From: Frankia sp.
GTDB taxonomy: Bacteria; Actinomycetota; Actinomycetes; Frankiales; Frankiaceae
Direction of reading: 5' to 3'
NCBI GenBank assembly: GCA_019689615.1
Contig: JADGHD010000019.1
Coordinates: forward strand, 1 to 19,855
Length of the DNA stretch: 19,855 bases
Under the pieces are notes generated by a model. It was not told the DNA's origin. It saw nothing but the letters and a program-made list of their open reading frames with translations, and did no database searches. The position numbers and the translations under genes are program-made. Position 1 is the first letter of the stretch. Each line of letters starts with the position of its first letter. Of this stretch, positions 1 to 6,435 are shown in pieces.

Positions 1-2
1 CG

Positions 3-137
3 ACCGCCGCCGCCCTGACCATCACCCGCCCCGGCTCCTACGAGTCCCTCCCCACCCGCTCCGACCTGGCCAACGGCCGCGTGTCCGCCCGCCGTCAGGC
101 AGGACATGGCGTGTGCCGTCCACGGCCCGCTTCGTGA
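3..137 (+). CDS. C-terminal fragment of a probable PfkB-family sugar kinase (5' end outside window)
   Basis: An open frame runs in from the left edge and stops at 135-137. Its 44 codons include AAALTITRPGSYESLPTR. That resembles the last helix and tail of ribokinase/fructokinase-type PfkB enzymes, where an Ala-rich stretch is followed by a T-R-x-G-A/S and P-T-R pattern. The catalytic Asp and ATP-binding motifs would lie upstream and are not visible, so the sugar substrate cannot be named. The final 20 residues, rich in Arg and Pro, show no conservation I recognise. The gene converges on the minus-strand mhuD homologue, with a strong hairpin between them. The assignment rests on a short motif and could be wrong; that a coding end is present is more likely than its exact family. 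Confidence 0.45.
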   Translation, partial: TAAALTITRPGSYESLPTRSDLANGRVSARRQAGHGVCRPRPAS

Positions 138-225
138 TCACCGCGTCTTCGGCCTGTACGCCTCCTGCGGCGAGGGACCTGCCCGGGCGAGCCCGCGGGT
201 CTCGGGAGGAACATGTGCTGGCCCG

Positions 226-262
226 GCCGCCCAGGCGCCCGGCCGGTGGGCGCCTGGGCGGC
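226..262. terminator. Strong GC-rich hairpin, probable bidirectional terminator
   Basis: A perfect 15-bp inverted repeat (GCCGCCCAGGCGCCC at 226-240 and its complement at 248-262) encloses a 7-nt loop. It sits between two convergent genes, the kinase tail ending at 137 and the mhuD homologue whose stop is at 286-288. No U-tract follows on either strand, which is common for hairpin terminators in high-GC actinobacteria. Function is inferred from position and stem strength. Confidence 0.7.
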
Positions 263-285
263 GGCGCGCCGGCCGGGCGGGGCGC

Positions 286-597
286 TCAGGATTCCCTGGC
301 GACCGAGCGCTGGACGACCTCGAACTCCAGCAGCGAGGAGCCGGACGCGACCGGGCGGGCACGTTCGCCGGAGTGCGCGGCCATCGCCGGGCCGTTCAGC
401 CAGGCCTGGAACGACTCCTCGTCGTCCCAGTGCGTCACGACGAAGTAGCGGTTCTCCCCGCGTACCGGCCGCAGCAGCTCGAACGACTGGAAGCCCGGCT
501 GGCCGTCGACGGCGTGCAGGCGGTTGGCGAACCGCTTCTCCAGCTCGGGCCCGGCCCCCTCGGGGACCTCGATGGCGTTGATCTTCACAACGGTCAC
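286..597 (-). CDS. mhuD: MhuD-like haem-degrading monooxygenase (antibiotic biosynthesis monooxygenase fold)
   Basis: This 103-residue protein has the full length of the MhuD family (about 105 aa). It closely resembles Mycobacterium tuberculosis MhuD (Rv3592) as I recall it, sharing VVKINAIEVPEGAGPELEKR near the start and YFVVTHW and SLLEFEVV later. MhuD is a cytosolic dimeric ferredoxin-like-fold enzyme that opens haem to mycobilin and releases iron without making CO. The residues known to shape its haem pocket are all present at the same numbers: Asn7, Arg26, Trp66 and the haem ligand His75. The GTG at 597 is chosen because it puts these residues in register; upstream in-frame sequence is noncoding-like. 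The gene lies 53 bp behind the acyl-CoA racemase on the same strand, so co-transcription is likely. I see no iron box just upstream, so any iron control would have to act through the racemase promoter. Confidence 0.9.
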   Translation of the reverse strand: MTVVKINAIEVPEGAGPELEKRFANRLHAVDGQPGFQSFELLRPVRGENRYFVVTHWDDEESFQAWLNGPAMAAHSGERARPVASGSSLLEFEVVQRSVARES

Positions 598-650
598 GCC
601 GCCCAGCGTATGCACGTCGCGCCGGACGGCGAAACCGTTGTCCGGCGCTG

Positions 651-1856
651 TCAGGCGACCGCGCCGGTGGCGCGCAGCTTCGCCGGATCGAGGCCGATCT
701 CGGCCAGGACCGCGTCGGTGTCGGCGCCCGGGTAGGCGTAGCTCATCCCTGGCTCGCCTGGGGTGCGGGAGAACCGCGGCACCGGCGCCACCTCCAGGCC
801 CCGGCCGTCCAGGGTCTCGCGGAACACGCCGCGGGCCTTGTTCGCGGGGTGCTCGTGCGCCTCGTGCAGCCGGTAGACCGGGGCGAAGCAGGCGTCGGTC
901 CCGGCCAGCAGCTCCTCCCACTCCGCCCGGGTGCGGCGGCGGAAGACCTCGGCGAAGATCTCGATCAGCGCCGGCCACTGCTCCCTGTCGTCCCGCTCGG
1001 GCAGGGTGGCCGGGTCCAGGCCGAGGCGGTCGAGCAGCTCCGCGTAGAACCTGGGCTCGATGGGCGCGATCGTCACGTACTGGCCGTCGGCGGTCTCGTA
1101 GACGTTGTAGACCGGGGAGCCGCCGTCGAAGAAGTTCGTCCCGATGTCGGGCGAGTGCATCCCGCTGCGGGCCATCGCCTGCAGCGGGGCGAACAGCGAG
1201 GCGACGCCGTCGCTCATCGCCACGTCGACGACCTGGCCGCGCCCGGAGGTCCTCGCCTCCAGCACGGCGGCGACCACGCCGAGGGCCAGGTGCAGGCCTC
1301 CGCCGGCGAAGTCCCCGAGAACCATGAGCAGGGGCACGGGCGGGCCGTGGCGTGGGCCGATCGAGCCGACGGCGCCGGTGATCGCCTCGTAGTTCAGGGA
1401 GTGGCCGGCGCTGTGCGCCAGCGGGCCGTCCTGGCCCCAGCCGGTGACCCGGCCGTACACCAGCCGTCGGTTGCGGGCCATCAGGTCGTCCGGGCCGATG
1501 CCGAGGCGCTCGCACACCCCGGGCCGGAATCCCTCGACGAACACGTCGGCCGACGCGGCCAGCGAGCGCACCACCTCGACGCCGTCCGGGTTGCGCAGGT
1601 CGACGGCGATCGACCGGTGGCCGCGGTCGAAGGCCGAGTACCTGCCCGGTGTGGGCTCCGCCGGCACCTCCGTCACGCGGTGCACTCGGATCACGTCGGC
1701 GCCCAGGTCGGCCAGCTTCAGTGTGCCGTAGGGCAGGGCGCCCAGCCCCGCCAGCTCGATCACCCGCAGTCCGGCGAGCGGCCCGCCGCGGGCCCGCCCC
1801 GGCGCCGCTTCCTCGGCACCGCCGGTCGGCGTGTCCTGATCAACCCTTTCCGACAT
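651..1856 (-). CDS. mcr: Alpha-methylacyl-CoA racemase, CaiB/BaiF (class III CoA-transferase) family
   Basis: The 401-residue product starts, after a 30-residue polar tail, with GLRVIELAGLGALPYG, the CaiB/BaiF opening in which racemases lack the catalytic Asp of true CoA-transferases. It then shows the racemase pair: His152 in AGHSLNY and Asp182 in GDFAGG. These are 30 residues apart, exactly as His126 and Asp156 of M. tuberculosis MCR. The DGG(S/A)P-Y segment and the closing APVPRFSRTPGEP also match that family. The enzyme epimerises 2-methylacyl-CoA esters so that (2R) branched chains from isoprenoids or sterol side chains can enter beta-oxidation in the cytosol. ATG 1856 is used; AGGA abuts it directly, so the ribosome site is unconvincing, but upstream frame sequence shows no conservation. 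It is divergent from the hydrolase at 2095 and is followed by the mhuD homologue. Acetyl- or formyl-CoA transferase activity is less likely given the His/Asp pair. Confidence 0.88.
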   Translation of the reverse strand: MSERVDQDTPTGGAEEAAPGRARGGPLAGLRVIELAGLGALPYGTLKLADLGADVIRVHRVTEVPAEPTPGRYSAFDRGHRSIAVDLRNPDGVEVVRSLAASADVFVEGFRPGVCERLGIGPDDLMARNRRLVYGRVTGWGQDGPLAHSAGHSLNYEAITGAVGSIGPRHGPPVPLLMVLGDFAGGGLHLALGVVAAVLEARTSGRGQVVDVAMSDGVASLFAPLQAMARSGMHSPDIGTNFFDGGSPVYNVYETADGQYVTIAPIEPRFYAELLDRLGLDPATLPERDDREQWPALIEIFAEVFRRRTRAEWEELLAGTDACFAPVYRLHEAHEHPANKARGVFRETLDGRGLEVAPVPRFSRTPGEPGMSYAYPGADTDAVLAEIGLDPAKLRATGAVA

Positions 1857-2094
1857 TCCTGTAACGCTGCCGCACCCGCCGGGCCGGCGCCATCGTTGCT
1901 GATCCAGCGCCCCCAGGACGTGCCTGGCTTCCTGGCAACCGCGGCGATGGACACATCGCGGACAATGGCGGAGGATGCCGGCGCCGACGAAGGCCGCCCG
2001 GGAGCCGGCGGAGGTGAGTCGACTGGCCATTCGCGGACGCGGGACACCCCCGCGCGTCCCGGCGTCAGGGCAGACGACGGCGCGGGCCGCCGAC
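1857..2094. promoter_or_regulatory. Divergent intergenic region between racemase and hydrolase genes
   Basis: This 238-bp stretch should hold the promoters of both divergent genes. It contains a short palindrome GCGATG-gaca-CATCGC at 1944-1959 that could be an operator. A near-perfect anti-16S complement, GGAGGTGA, lies at 2010-2017 but is not followed at normal spacing by an in-frame ATG, GTG or TTG for the hydrolase. The open frame of the hydrolase extends left to an ATG at 1975 with GGAGG touching it. I could not pick out convincing -10/-35 elements. Confidence 0.4.
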
Positions 2095-2979
2095 GTGCTG
2101 GAGCTGCCGGCGACGGCCATGCCCTTCGAGGCGGTGCCCGACGTTGCCGGTCAGGGGCCGGTACCGGCCGGCGCGCTGGTCATGCACGGGCTCACCGGGA
2201 CGCCGCACAGCGTGCGGGCGTGGGGCGAATCCCTGGCCGCCGCGGGGGTGGCCGTGTCCTGCCCGATGCTTCCCGGGCACGGCACCCGCTGGCAGGACCT
2301 GGCCGAAGTTGGCTGGCAGGACTGGTACGACGCTGCCGAGCGGGCCTTCACGGCGCTGCGGGCGCGCTGCGCCGCGGTGTTCGTGATGGGTGTGTCCATG
2401 GGCGGCACGCTCGCGCTGCGCCTCGCCGAGGAGCACGGCAGCGAGGTGGCCGGGGTGGTCGCGGTGAACCCGCCGCTGGGGCGGCTCCGCCGCGGATCGG
2501 CCCTCGTTCCCTACCTGGTGCGGCTGGTGCCATCTGTAAAGGCGTCCCCGCTCGGCCGGCGGTACTGGGGACCGCGGTACAGCGACATCAAGGCGCCCGG
2601 GGTGCACGACATCGGCTACGAGCGGCTCCCGCTGCGCGCGGCCGCCGCCCTCGACGAACTGAGCGCCATCACGCTGCGGGACCTGAACCGCGTCGTAGCC
2701 CCGGTGCTTGCCTTTCACAGCGTCACCGACCACATGATCAGCGCCCAGACCGGCGCACGCCTGCTCGCCGGCCTCACCAACGCGCCCGCGATCAGCCAGA
2801 CGCCGCTGGTCGACAGCTACCACGCCGCCACCCTCGACAACGAGAAGGAGTACATCTTCGCCGAGACGTTCGACTTCGTCCGGCGGCACTCCGCCGCGCC
2901 GGCCTGGCCGACCAGGACCGGACAGCGGCAGCCCCAGCCACCACGCCAGCCACCGGTGCCCAATGGGCGCCAACAATGA
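2095..2979 (+). CDS. Alpha/beta hydrolase, monoacylglycerol-lipase / Est30-type carboxylesterase
   Basis: The product (294 aa from GTG 2095) has the alpha/beta-hydrolase layout. An HG-L-TGTPHSVR oxyanion-hole strand comes first, then nucleophile elbow GVSMGG with Ser101, acid Asp212 in SVTDHM, and His243 in SYHAATLDNEKE. That order and spacing match Geobacillus Est30-like carboxylesterases and bacterial monoacylglycerol lipases, which cleave short to medium acyl esters. No signal peptide is seen, so it is probably cytosolic. The last 30 residues, rich in Pro, Gln and Arg, lie outside the fold. The start is uncertain: ATG 1975, GTG 2014, GTG 2095 and ATG 2119 are all in frame. I favour 2095 because homologous-looking sequence begins at LELPATAMPFEAVP, while the 40 residues before it are low complexity. 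The glycosyltransferase follows after 54 bp on the same strand. Natural substrate cannot be read from the sequence. Confidence 0.85.
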   Translation: MLELPATAMPFEAVPDVAGQGPVPAGALVMHGLTGTPHSVRAWGESLAAAGVAVSCPMLPGHGTRWQDLAEVGWQDWYDAAERAFTALRARCAAVFVMGVSMGGTLALRLAEEHGSEVAGVVAVNPPLGRLRRGSALVPYLVRLVPSVKASPLGRRYWGPRYSDIKAPGVHDIGYERLPLRAAAALDELSAITLRDLNRVVAPVLAFHSVTDHMISAQTGARLLAGLTNAPAISQTPLVDSYHAATLDNEKEYIFAETFDFVRRHSAAPAWPTRTGQRQPQPPRQPPVPNGRQQ

Positions 2980-3033
2980 TCATCAGTGCCCGGCAGGCAC
3001 GACGCGTGAGCAGTTGAGGAGCCGAGGGCCACG

Positions 3034-4185
3034 ATGGGCCGGATACTCGTTGTCACCTGGAACGGCGGCGGGAACGTGCCGCCCGCCCTGAGCCTCGCGC
3101 ACGAGCTGCACCAGCGCGGCCACGACGTCCGGGTCCTCGCCCAGGCCGAGCAGCGGGCGGCGGTCGAGCGGCTCGGCGTTCGTTTCGAGGCCCACCAGCG
3201 GGCCGCCCGGCACCAGCCGCTGGAACGGCTGGGCTTCGCCCGCTGGACGGTGGAGTACCTGCGGCTGTTCACCGACCCGGGCGTGGGCGTCGACGTGGCG
3301 GCGAGCCTGGACCGTGAGCCGGCTGACGTGGCCATCGTCGACGCCATGCTGCTCCCGGCGCTGCGCGCGGCCCGCAGCCGGGGAACGCGGCAGGTGGTGC
3401 TCAACCACACGCTGTACAGCTACATGACCGGCAGCTGGGCCCGCGGGGCCGGACTCGTGACCCGGCTGCGCGGCATGTCCCCCCATGCGCTGTGGGCGGC
3501 GGCTGACCGGGTGCTCGCGCCCTCGGTCGCCGCGCTCGAGCCGCAGCCGGTCCGTGCGGGCAACGTGCGGCTGACCGGCCCGATCTGGCCGGTCGGGGTG
3601 TCCCCCGTCCCGCACACCGGTCGCGACCGGGTCCTGGTGAGCCTGAGCTCGATCTTCTACCACGGGCAGGCCGACGCCCTGCGCTCGATCCTGGCGGCGG
3701 TGGCCGACCTGCCGGCGTCGGTGGTGCTGACGACCGGCCGTTCGCTGCGCCCGGAGGAGCTCGACGTGCCGCCCAACGTCGAGGCGCACGGCTTCCTCCC
3801 GCACGGCGAGATCATGCCGACGGTGAGCATGATCGTCGGACACGGCGGCTACGGCACGACGACCCAGGCGCTCGCGCACGATCTGCCGATGGTCGTGCTG
3901 CCGGTGTCGGGCCTCGGCGATCAGCGGTACGTCGGCGCGGCCGTGGCCAGGACCGGTGCCGGGGTCATACCCGGCCGGCGCGCGGGGACCGCGCAGATCC
4001 GCGACGCGATCGCCCGGATGCTCGCCGACGGGCCGCATCGCGACGCCGCTGCCCAACTCGGCGCCCAGCTGCGCGCCGCCGACGGCCCCGCAACCGCCGC
4101 CCGGGAGGTCGAGGAGCTCCTCCCCCGCCCGCGCGTGCTCGCGGTGGACGGCCTGGGCCGGCCGTCGGCGCCCGACCAGCCGTAA
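3034..4185 (+). CDS. GT1-family glycosyltransferase (UDP-glycosyltransferase/MGT-like, GT-B fold)
   Basis: The 383-residue protein shows two Rossmann halves. The N-terminal acceptor half opens with ILVVTWNGGGNVPPALSLA and RGHDVRVL. The C-terminal donor half carries GHGGYGTTTQALAHDLPMVVLP around His270 and then GLGDQ, with Asp296 and Gln297 where GT1 enzymes hold the sugar hydroxyls. Such enzymes transfer a hexose from a nucleotide-sugar to lipid, polyketide or other small acceptors in the cytosol or at the membrane face. In macrolide GTs the first loop usually reads G-H-V-x-P with the catalytic His; here it reads G-N-V-P-P, so Asn14 takes that place. ATG 3034 has GAGGG a few bases upstream. 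It lies between the hydrolase and the SDR of the same strand, with 54- and 94-bp gaps, so a three-gene operon is plausible. Donor and acceptor are unknown. Confidence 0.85.
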   Translation: MGRILVVTWNGGGNVPPALSLAHELHQRGHDVRVLAQAEQRAAVERLGVRFEAHQRAARHQPLERLGFARWTVEYLRLFTDPGVGVDVAASLDREPADVAIVDAMLLPALRAARSRGTRQVVLNHTLYSYMTGSWARGAGLVTRLRGMSPHALWAAADRVLAPSVAALEPQPVRAGNVRLTGPIWPVGVSPVPHTGRDRVLVSLSSIFYHGQADALRSILAAVADLPASVVLTTGRSLRPEELDVPPNVEAHGFLPHGEIMPTVSMIVGHGGYGTTTQALAHDLPMVVLPVSGLGDQRYVGAAVARTGAGVIPGRRAGTAQIRDAIARMLADGPHRDAAAQLGAQLRAADGPATAAREVEELLPRPRVLAVDGLGRPSAPDQP

Positions 4186-4279
4186 CCGCAGGCCTTGGCC
4201 CGCGTGCCCTGCCTGGGCCGTCCCTGTGCCTCGTTCCTCTGGCACCTCGGCAGTGTCCGGTAATGAAGGGTGGTTGCTG

Positions 4280-5293
4280 GTGGCGGATACCCAGCTGGTC
4301 ATGGGGGCCAGCGGCTTCCTCGGTTCGCATGTCACCCGCCAGCTAGTGGCGCGGGGCGACGACGTCGCGGTGTGGACGCGCCGGTCCAGCTCGACCAGGC
4401 CGTTCGCCGACCTGCCGGTGCGGCATCTGGTCGGCGAGCTCACCGACGACGCGGCGTTGGCCGAGGCGATGCGCGGCGTGGACACCGTCTACTACTGCGT
4501 CGTCGACGCGCGGCCATGGTTACGCGACCCGGCGCCGCTGTTCGCCACGAACGTCGACGGGTTGCGGCACGCGCTGGACGCGGCGCTCGCGGCACAGGTG
4601 CGGCGGTTCGTCTTCTGCAGCACCGTCGGCACGATCGGGCTGGCGCCGGACGGCGGGCCGGCGAACGAGGACCATCCACACACCTGGAAGCACCTCGGCG
4701 GCTCCTACATCGAGACGCGGATCGCCGCCGAGGACCTCGTCCTGCGCTACCACCGGGAGCACGGCCTGCCGGCGGTCGTGATGTGCGTGTCGACGACCTA
4801 CGGCGCGCCCGACTTCGGCTCGCCGCACGGCCGCATGGTCGCCGACGCCGCCCTGGGCAGGCTCCGGGCGTACTTCGGCAGCAACGCAGCCATGGAGGTC
4901 GTCGGGGTCGCCGACGCCGCCCGCGCGTTCCTGCTCGCCGCCCAGAAGGGGCGGCCCGGTGAGCGCTACATCATCAGCGAGCGGTACATGACCTGGAAGG
5001 AGCTGGTGATGACGGCCGCCGAGGCGGTCGGCGCGAGGCCGCCCCGCTTCGCGATCCCGGTACCGGTGCTGAAGGTGATGGGCCGGGTGGGCGACGTCGC
5101 CGGGCGGGTCCTACGCCGCGACGTGGTGATGAACAGCGTCAGCGTGCGGCTCATGCACTTCATGCCGCCGCTCGACCACGGCAAGGCCACCAGGGAACTC
5201 GGCTGGGAGCCGTCCCCCACCACCGAGGCGATCCGCGAGGCCGCCCGGTACTACGTCGAGGAGCACCGCAAGACCAGCAGCAGCGGCGGCTGA
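4280..5293 (+). CDS. NAD(P)-dependent extended SDR (epimerase / dihydroflavonol-reductase-like)
   Basis: The 337-residue product begins LVMGASGFLGSHV, the GxxGxxG nucleotide site (residues 9-15). It continues with an SDR core: catalytic Ser/Thr in FCSTVGTIG (114-115), Tyr143, and a C-terminal substrate domain ending in a TRELGWEP-type segment and an EAIREAARYY helix, as in sterol-dehydrogenase-like and dihydroflavonol-reductase-like proteins. The expected YxxxK is YIETR here, so Arg147 stands where the catalytic Lys should be. GTG 4280 is chosen because the Rossmann strand begins right after it and AAGGG precedes it; the frame is open upstream to 3956, but that part overlaps the glycosyltransferase and looks noncoding. 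It is probably co-transcribed with the glycosyltransferase and may act on the same sugar or lipid product. The exact reaction is not identifiable, and the altered active site could mean a binding or non-redox role. Confidence 0.8.
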   Translation: MADTQLVMGASGFLGSHVTRQLVARGDDVAVWTRRSSSTRPFADLPVRHLVGELTDDAALAEAMRGVDTVYYCVVDARPWLRDPAPLFATNVDGLRHALDAALAAQVRRFVFCSTVGTIGLAPDGGPANEDHPHTWKHLGGSYIETRIAAEDLVLRYHREHGLPAVVMCVSTTYGAPDFGSPHGRMVADAALGRLRAYFGSNAAMEVVGVADAARAFLLAAQKGRPGERYIISERYMTWKELVMTAAEAVGARPPRFAIPVPVLKVMGRVGDVAGRVLRRDVVMNSVSVRLMHFMPPLDHGKATRELGWEPSPTTEAIREAARYYVEEHRKTSSSGG

Positions 5294-5366
5294 GCCCAGG
5301 CCCCGGGCCCGCCGGTTCACTCCGTCGCGACACCAGGATCCCGCCGACAGGCAGCGCCAGCGTCCT

Positions 5367-5402
5367 CACGCACTCCACGGCGACGTAGGCGTGGTGGGCG
5401 TG
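5367..5402. terminator. Imperfect hairpin between convergent genes, possible terminator
   Basis: Arms at 5367-5379 and 5390-5402 pair at 11 of 13 positions around a 10-nt loop. The site lies in the 117-bp gap between the plus-strand SDR stop (5293) and the minus-strand reductase stop (5411). There is no U-tract. Position supports a terminator; the two mismatches make it moderate evidence only. Confidence 0.4.
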
Positions 5403-5410
5403 CGAGCACG

Positions 5411-6241
5411 TCAGGAGGAGTGGCCGTGCGCTCCGTTGGCGGAGGGGCGGTAGCGCCAGTAGCCGCAGAAGCCAATGCGCTGCTTGGGCAGGCCGCGCTC
5501 GTTGAGCAGGTGCTTGCGCACCGCCGAGACCACCGACTGTTCGCCGACGACGAACGCGTAGCTCTGGCCTGCGGCGGGCAGGTCCGCGGCGGTGACGGCG
5601 GCCCGCATCAGCTCGCCGGCGCGGGCCTGCCCGGAGCCGGCGCGGTTGAGCCAGTGCACCCGCATGCCGGCCGGGGGGTCGAGCTCCTGGGCGTCGGCCG
5701 GCTCGGGGATCTCCAGGTAGGCCTCGCCGCGGGCGTCGCGCGGCATCCCGGCCAGGATGTTGGCCATGGCCGGCAGGCCGCTCTCGTCGCAGGCGAGCAG
5801 GGTCCACGAGGTGTCGGTCGGCGGGGCGTACATCGTGCCTTCGTCGAGGATGGCGACCGGGCCGCCGGGGGCGACCCTGCGGGCCCAGGCGGACGCGAAG
5901 CCGCCCTCGTGGGTGAGGACGTCGATGTCGATCTCCGCCGGCTCGGGACGGTAGGCGCGCACGGTGTAGTTGCGAACCACCGGGCGGGCCTTCTTCGGCA
6001 TCGACAGGTAGTGCAGGTAGCCGGCGACGCCGAAGCTGTCCGGCCGGCGCAGCTCGCGCTGGCCCTCGCGCGGCAGGAACAGCCGGAACCACTGGTCGAA
6101 CCCCACCGGCCGGAACCGGCGCAGCTCGTCACCGCCGATCGTGACCCGCACGGTGTGCGGGGTGAGCCGGCAGGTGCGCACGACCTCGGCCGACAGCACC
6201 TCCCGCTCCGCCGGCTTGGTCGTCCTGCTGTTCACGGCCAT
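5411..6241 (-). CDS. Siderophore-interacting protein (SIP family, FAD-dependent ferric-siderophore reductase, ViuB-like)
   Basis: The 276-residue protein matches the SIP family end to end. An N-terminal FAD-binding barrel carries RNYTVRAYR (90-98), the flavin motif, and HEGGFASAWA (111-120). An NAD(P)H-like domain follows with CDESGLPA (about 151-158), VVGEQSVVSAVRKHL (231-245), and the signature GYWRY (260-264) near the C-terminus. These cytosolic flavoproteins reduce Fe(III) bound to imported siderophores and so release iron. ATG 6241 has GGGAG about 9 nt upstream. A DtxR/IdeR-type iron box at 6260-6278 sits immediately upstream, so repression in iron-replete cells is strongly suggested. 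No siderophore synthesis or uptake gene is adjacent in this window, so the protein appears as a single-gene transcription unit, convergent with the SDR at 4280 and divergent from the SDR at 6436. Confidence 0.93.
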   Translation of the reverse strand: MAVNSRTTKPAEREVLSAEVVRTCRLTPHTVRVTIGGDELRRFRPVGFDQWFRLFLPREGQRELRRPDSFGVAGYLHYLSMPKKARPVVRNYTVRAYRPEPAEIDIDVLTHEGGFASAWARRVAPGGPVAILDEGTMYAPPTDTSWTLLACDESGLPAMANILAGMPRDARGEAYLEIPEPADAQELDPPAGMRVHWLNRAGSGQARAGELMRAAVTAADLPAAGQSYAFVVGEQSVVSAVRKHLLNERGLPKQRIGFCGYWRYRPSANGAHGHSS

Positions 6242-6259
6242 CGACGCCCGCTCCCACCA

Positions 6260-6278
6260 TTAGGTAAGCCTTACCTTC
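6260..6278. promoter_or_regulatory. Iron box (IdeR/DtxR/DmdR-type operator)
   Basis: The 19-mer TTAGGTAAGCCTTACCTTC contains a perfect 7-1-7 palindrome (AGGTAAG-C-CTTACCT). It agrees with the known actinobacterial iron box TTAGGTTAGSCTAACCTAA at 15 of 19 positions. It ends 18 bp upstream of the start codon of the siderophore-interacting protein, where bound repressor would block transcription. It also lies 157 bp upstream of the divergent SDR, which could be affected. This is one of the clearest regulatory sites in the window. Confidence 0.9.
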
Positions 6279-6420
6279 AGTGCGGCGGCATCTCACCACA
6301 AACCGGCACCGACGAGCAATCATGGCGGGTCACCGGCCGTCGGTGATCTGATCGACGTGGACGCCCGGGGCAGCTGACCGGGACAGGCGCGTTCCGGGCC
6401 GCCCGGGCCCGGGCCGAGGC

Positions 6421-6428
6421 GAAGGAGG
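6421..6428 (+). promoter_or_regulatory. Shine-Dalgarno that fixes the start of the 6436 SDR
   Basis: GAAGGAGG here complements the 16S rRNA tail. It leaves 7 nt to GTG 6436 but only 1 nt to the in-frame GTG 6430, so 6436 is the better start. Confidence 0.6.
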
Positions 6429-6435
6429 CGTGTCG

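Noticed and set aside
849..3017. Long plus-strand open frame (722 codons) across the racemase and hydrolase
   Set aside because: It runs opposite to the well-supported racemase and then out of frame with the hydrolase; its Arg/Gly/Ala-rich composition shows no motif. Long antisense frames are expected at this GC content.
2983..4485. 500-codon minus-strand open frame opposite the glycosyltransferase
   Set aside because: No family motif; the plus strand has clear GT1 donor-site motifs in the same interval.
6330..6346. Palindrome TCACCG-gccgt-CGGTGA as a possible operator
   Set aside because: A 6-bp stem is expected often by chance in such GC-rich DNA, and nothing else supports it.
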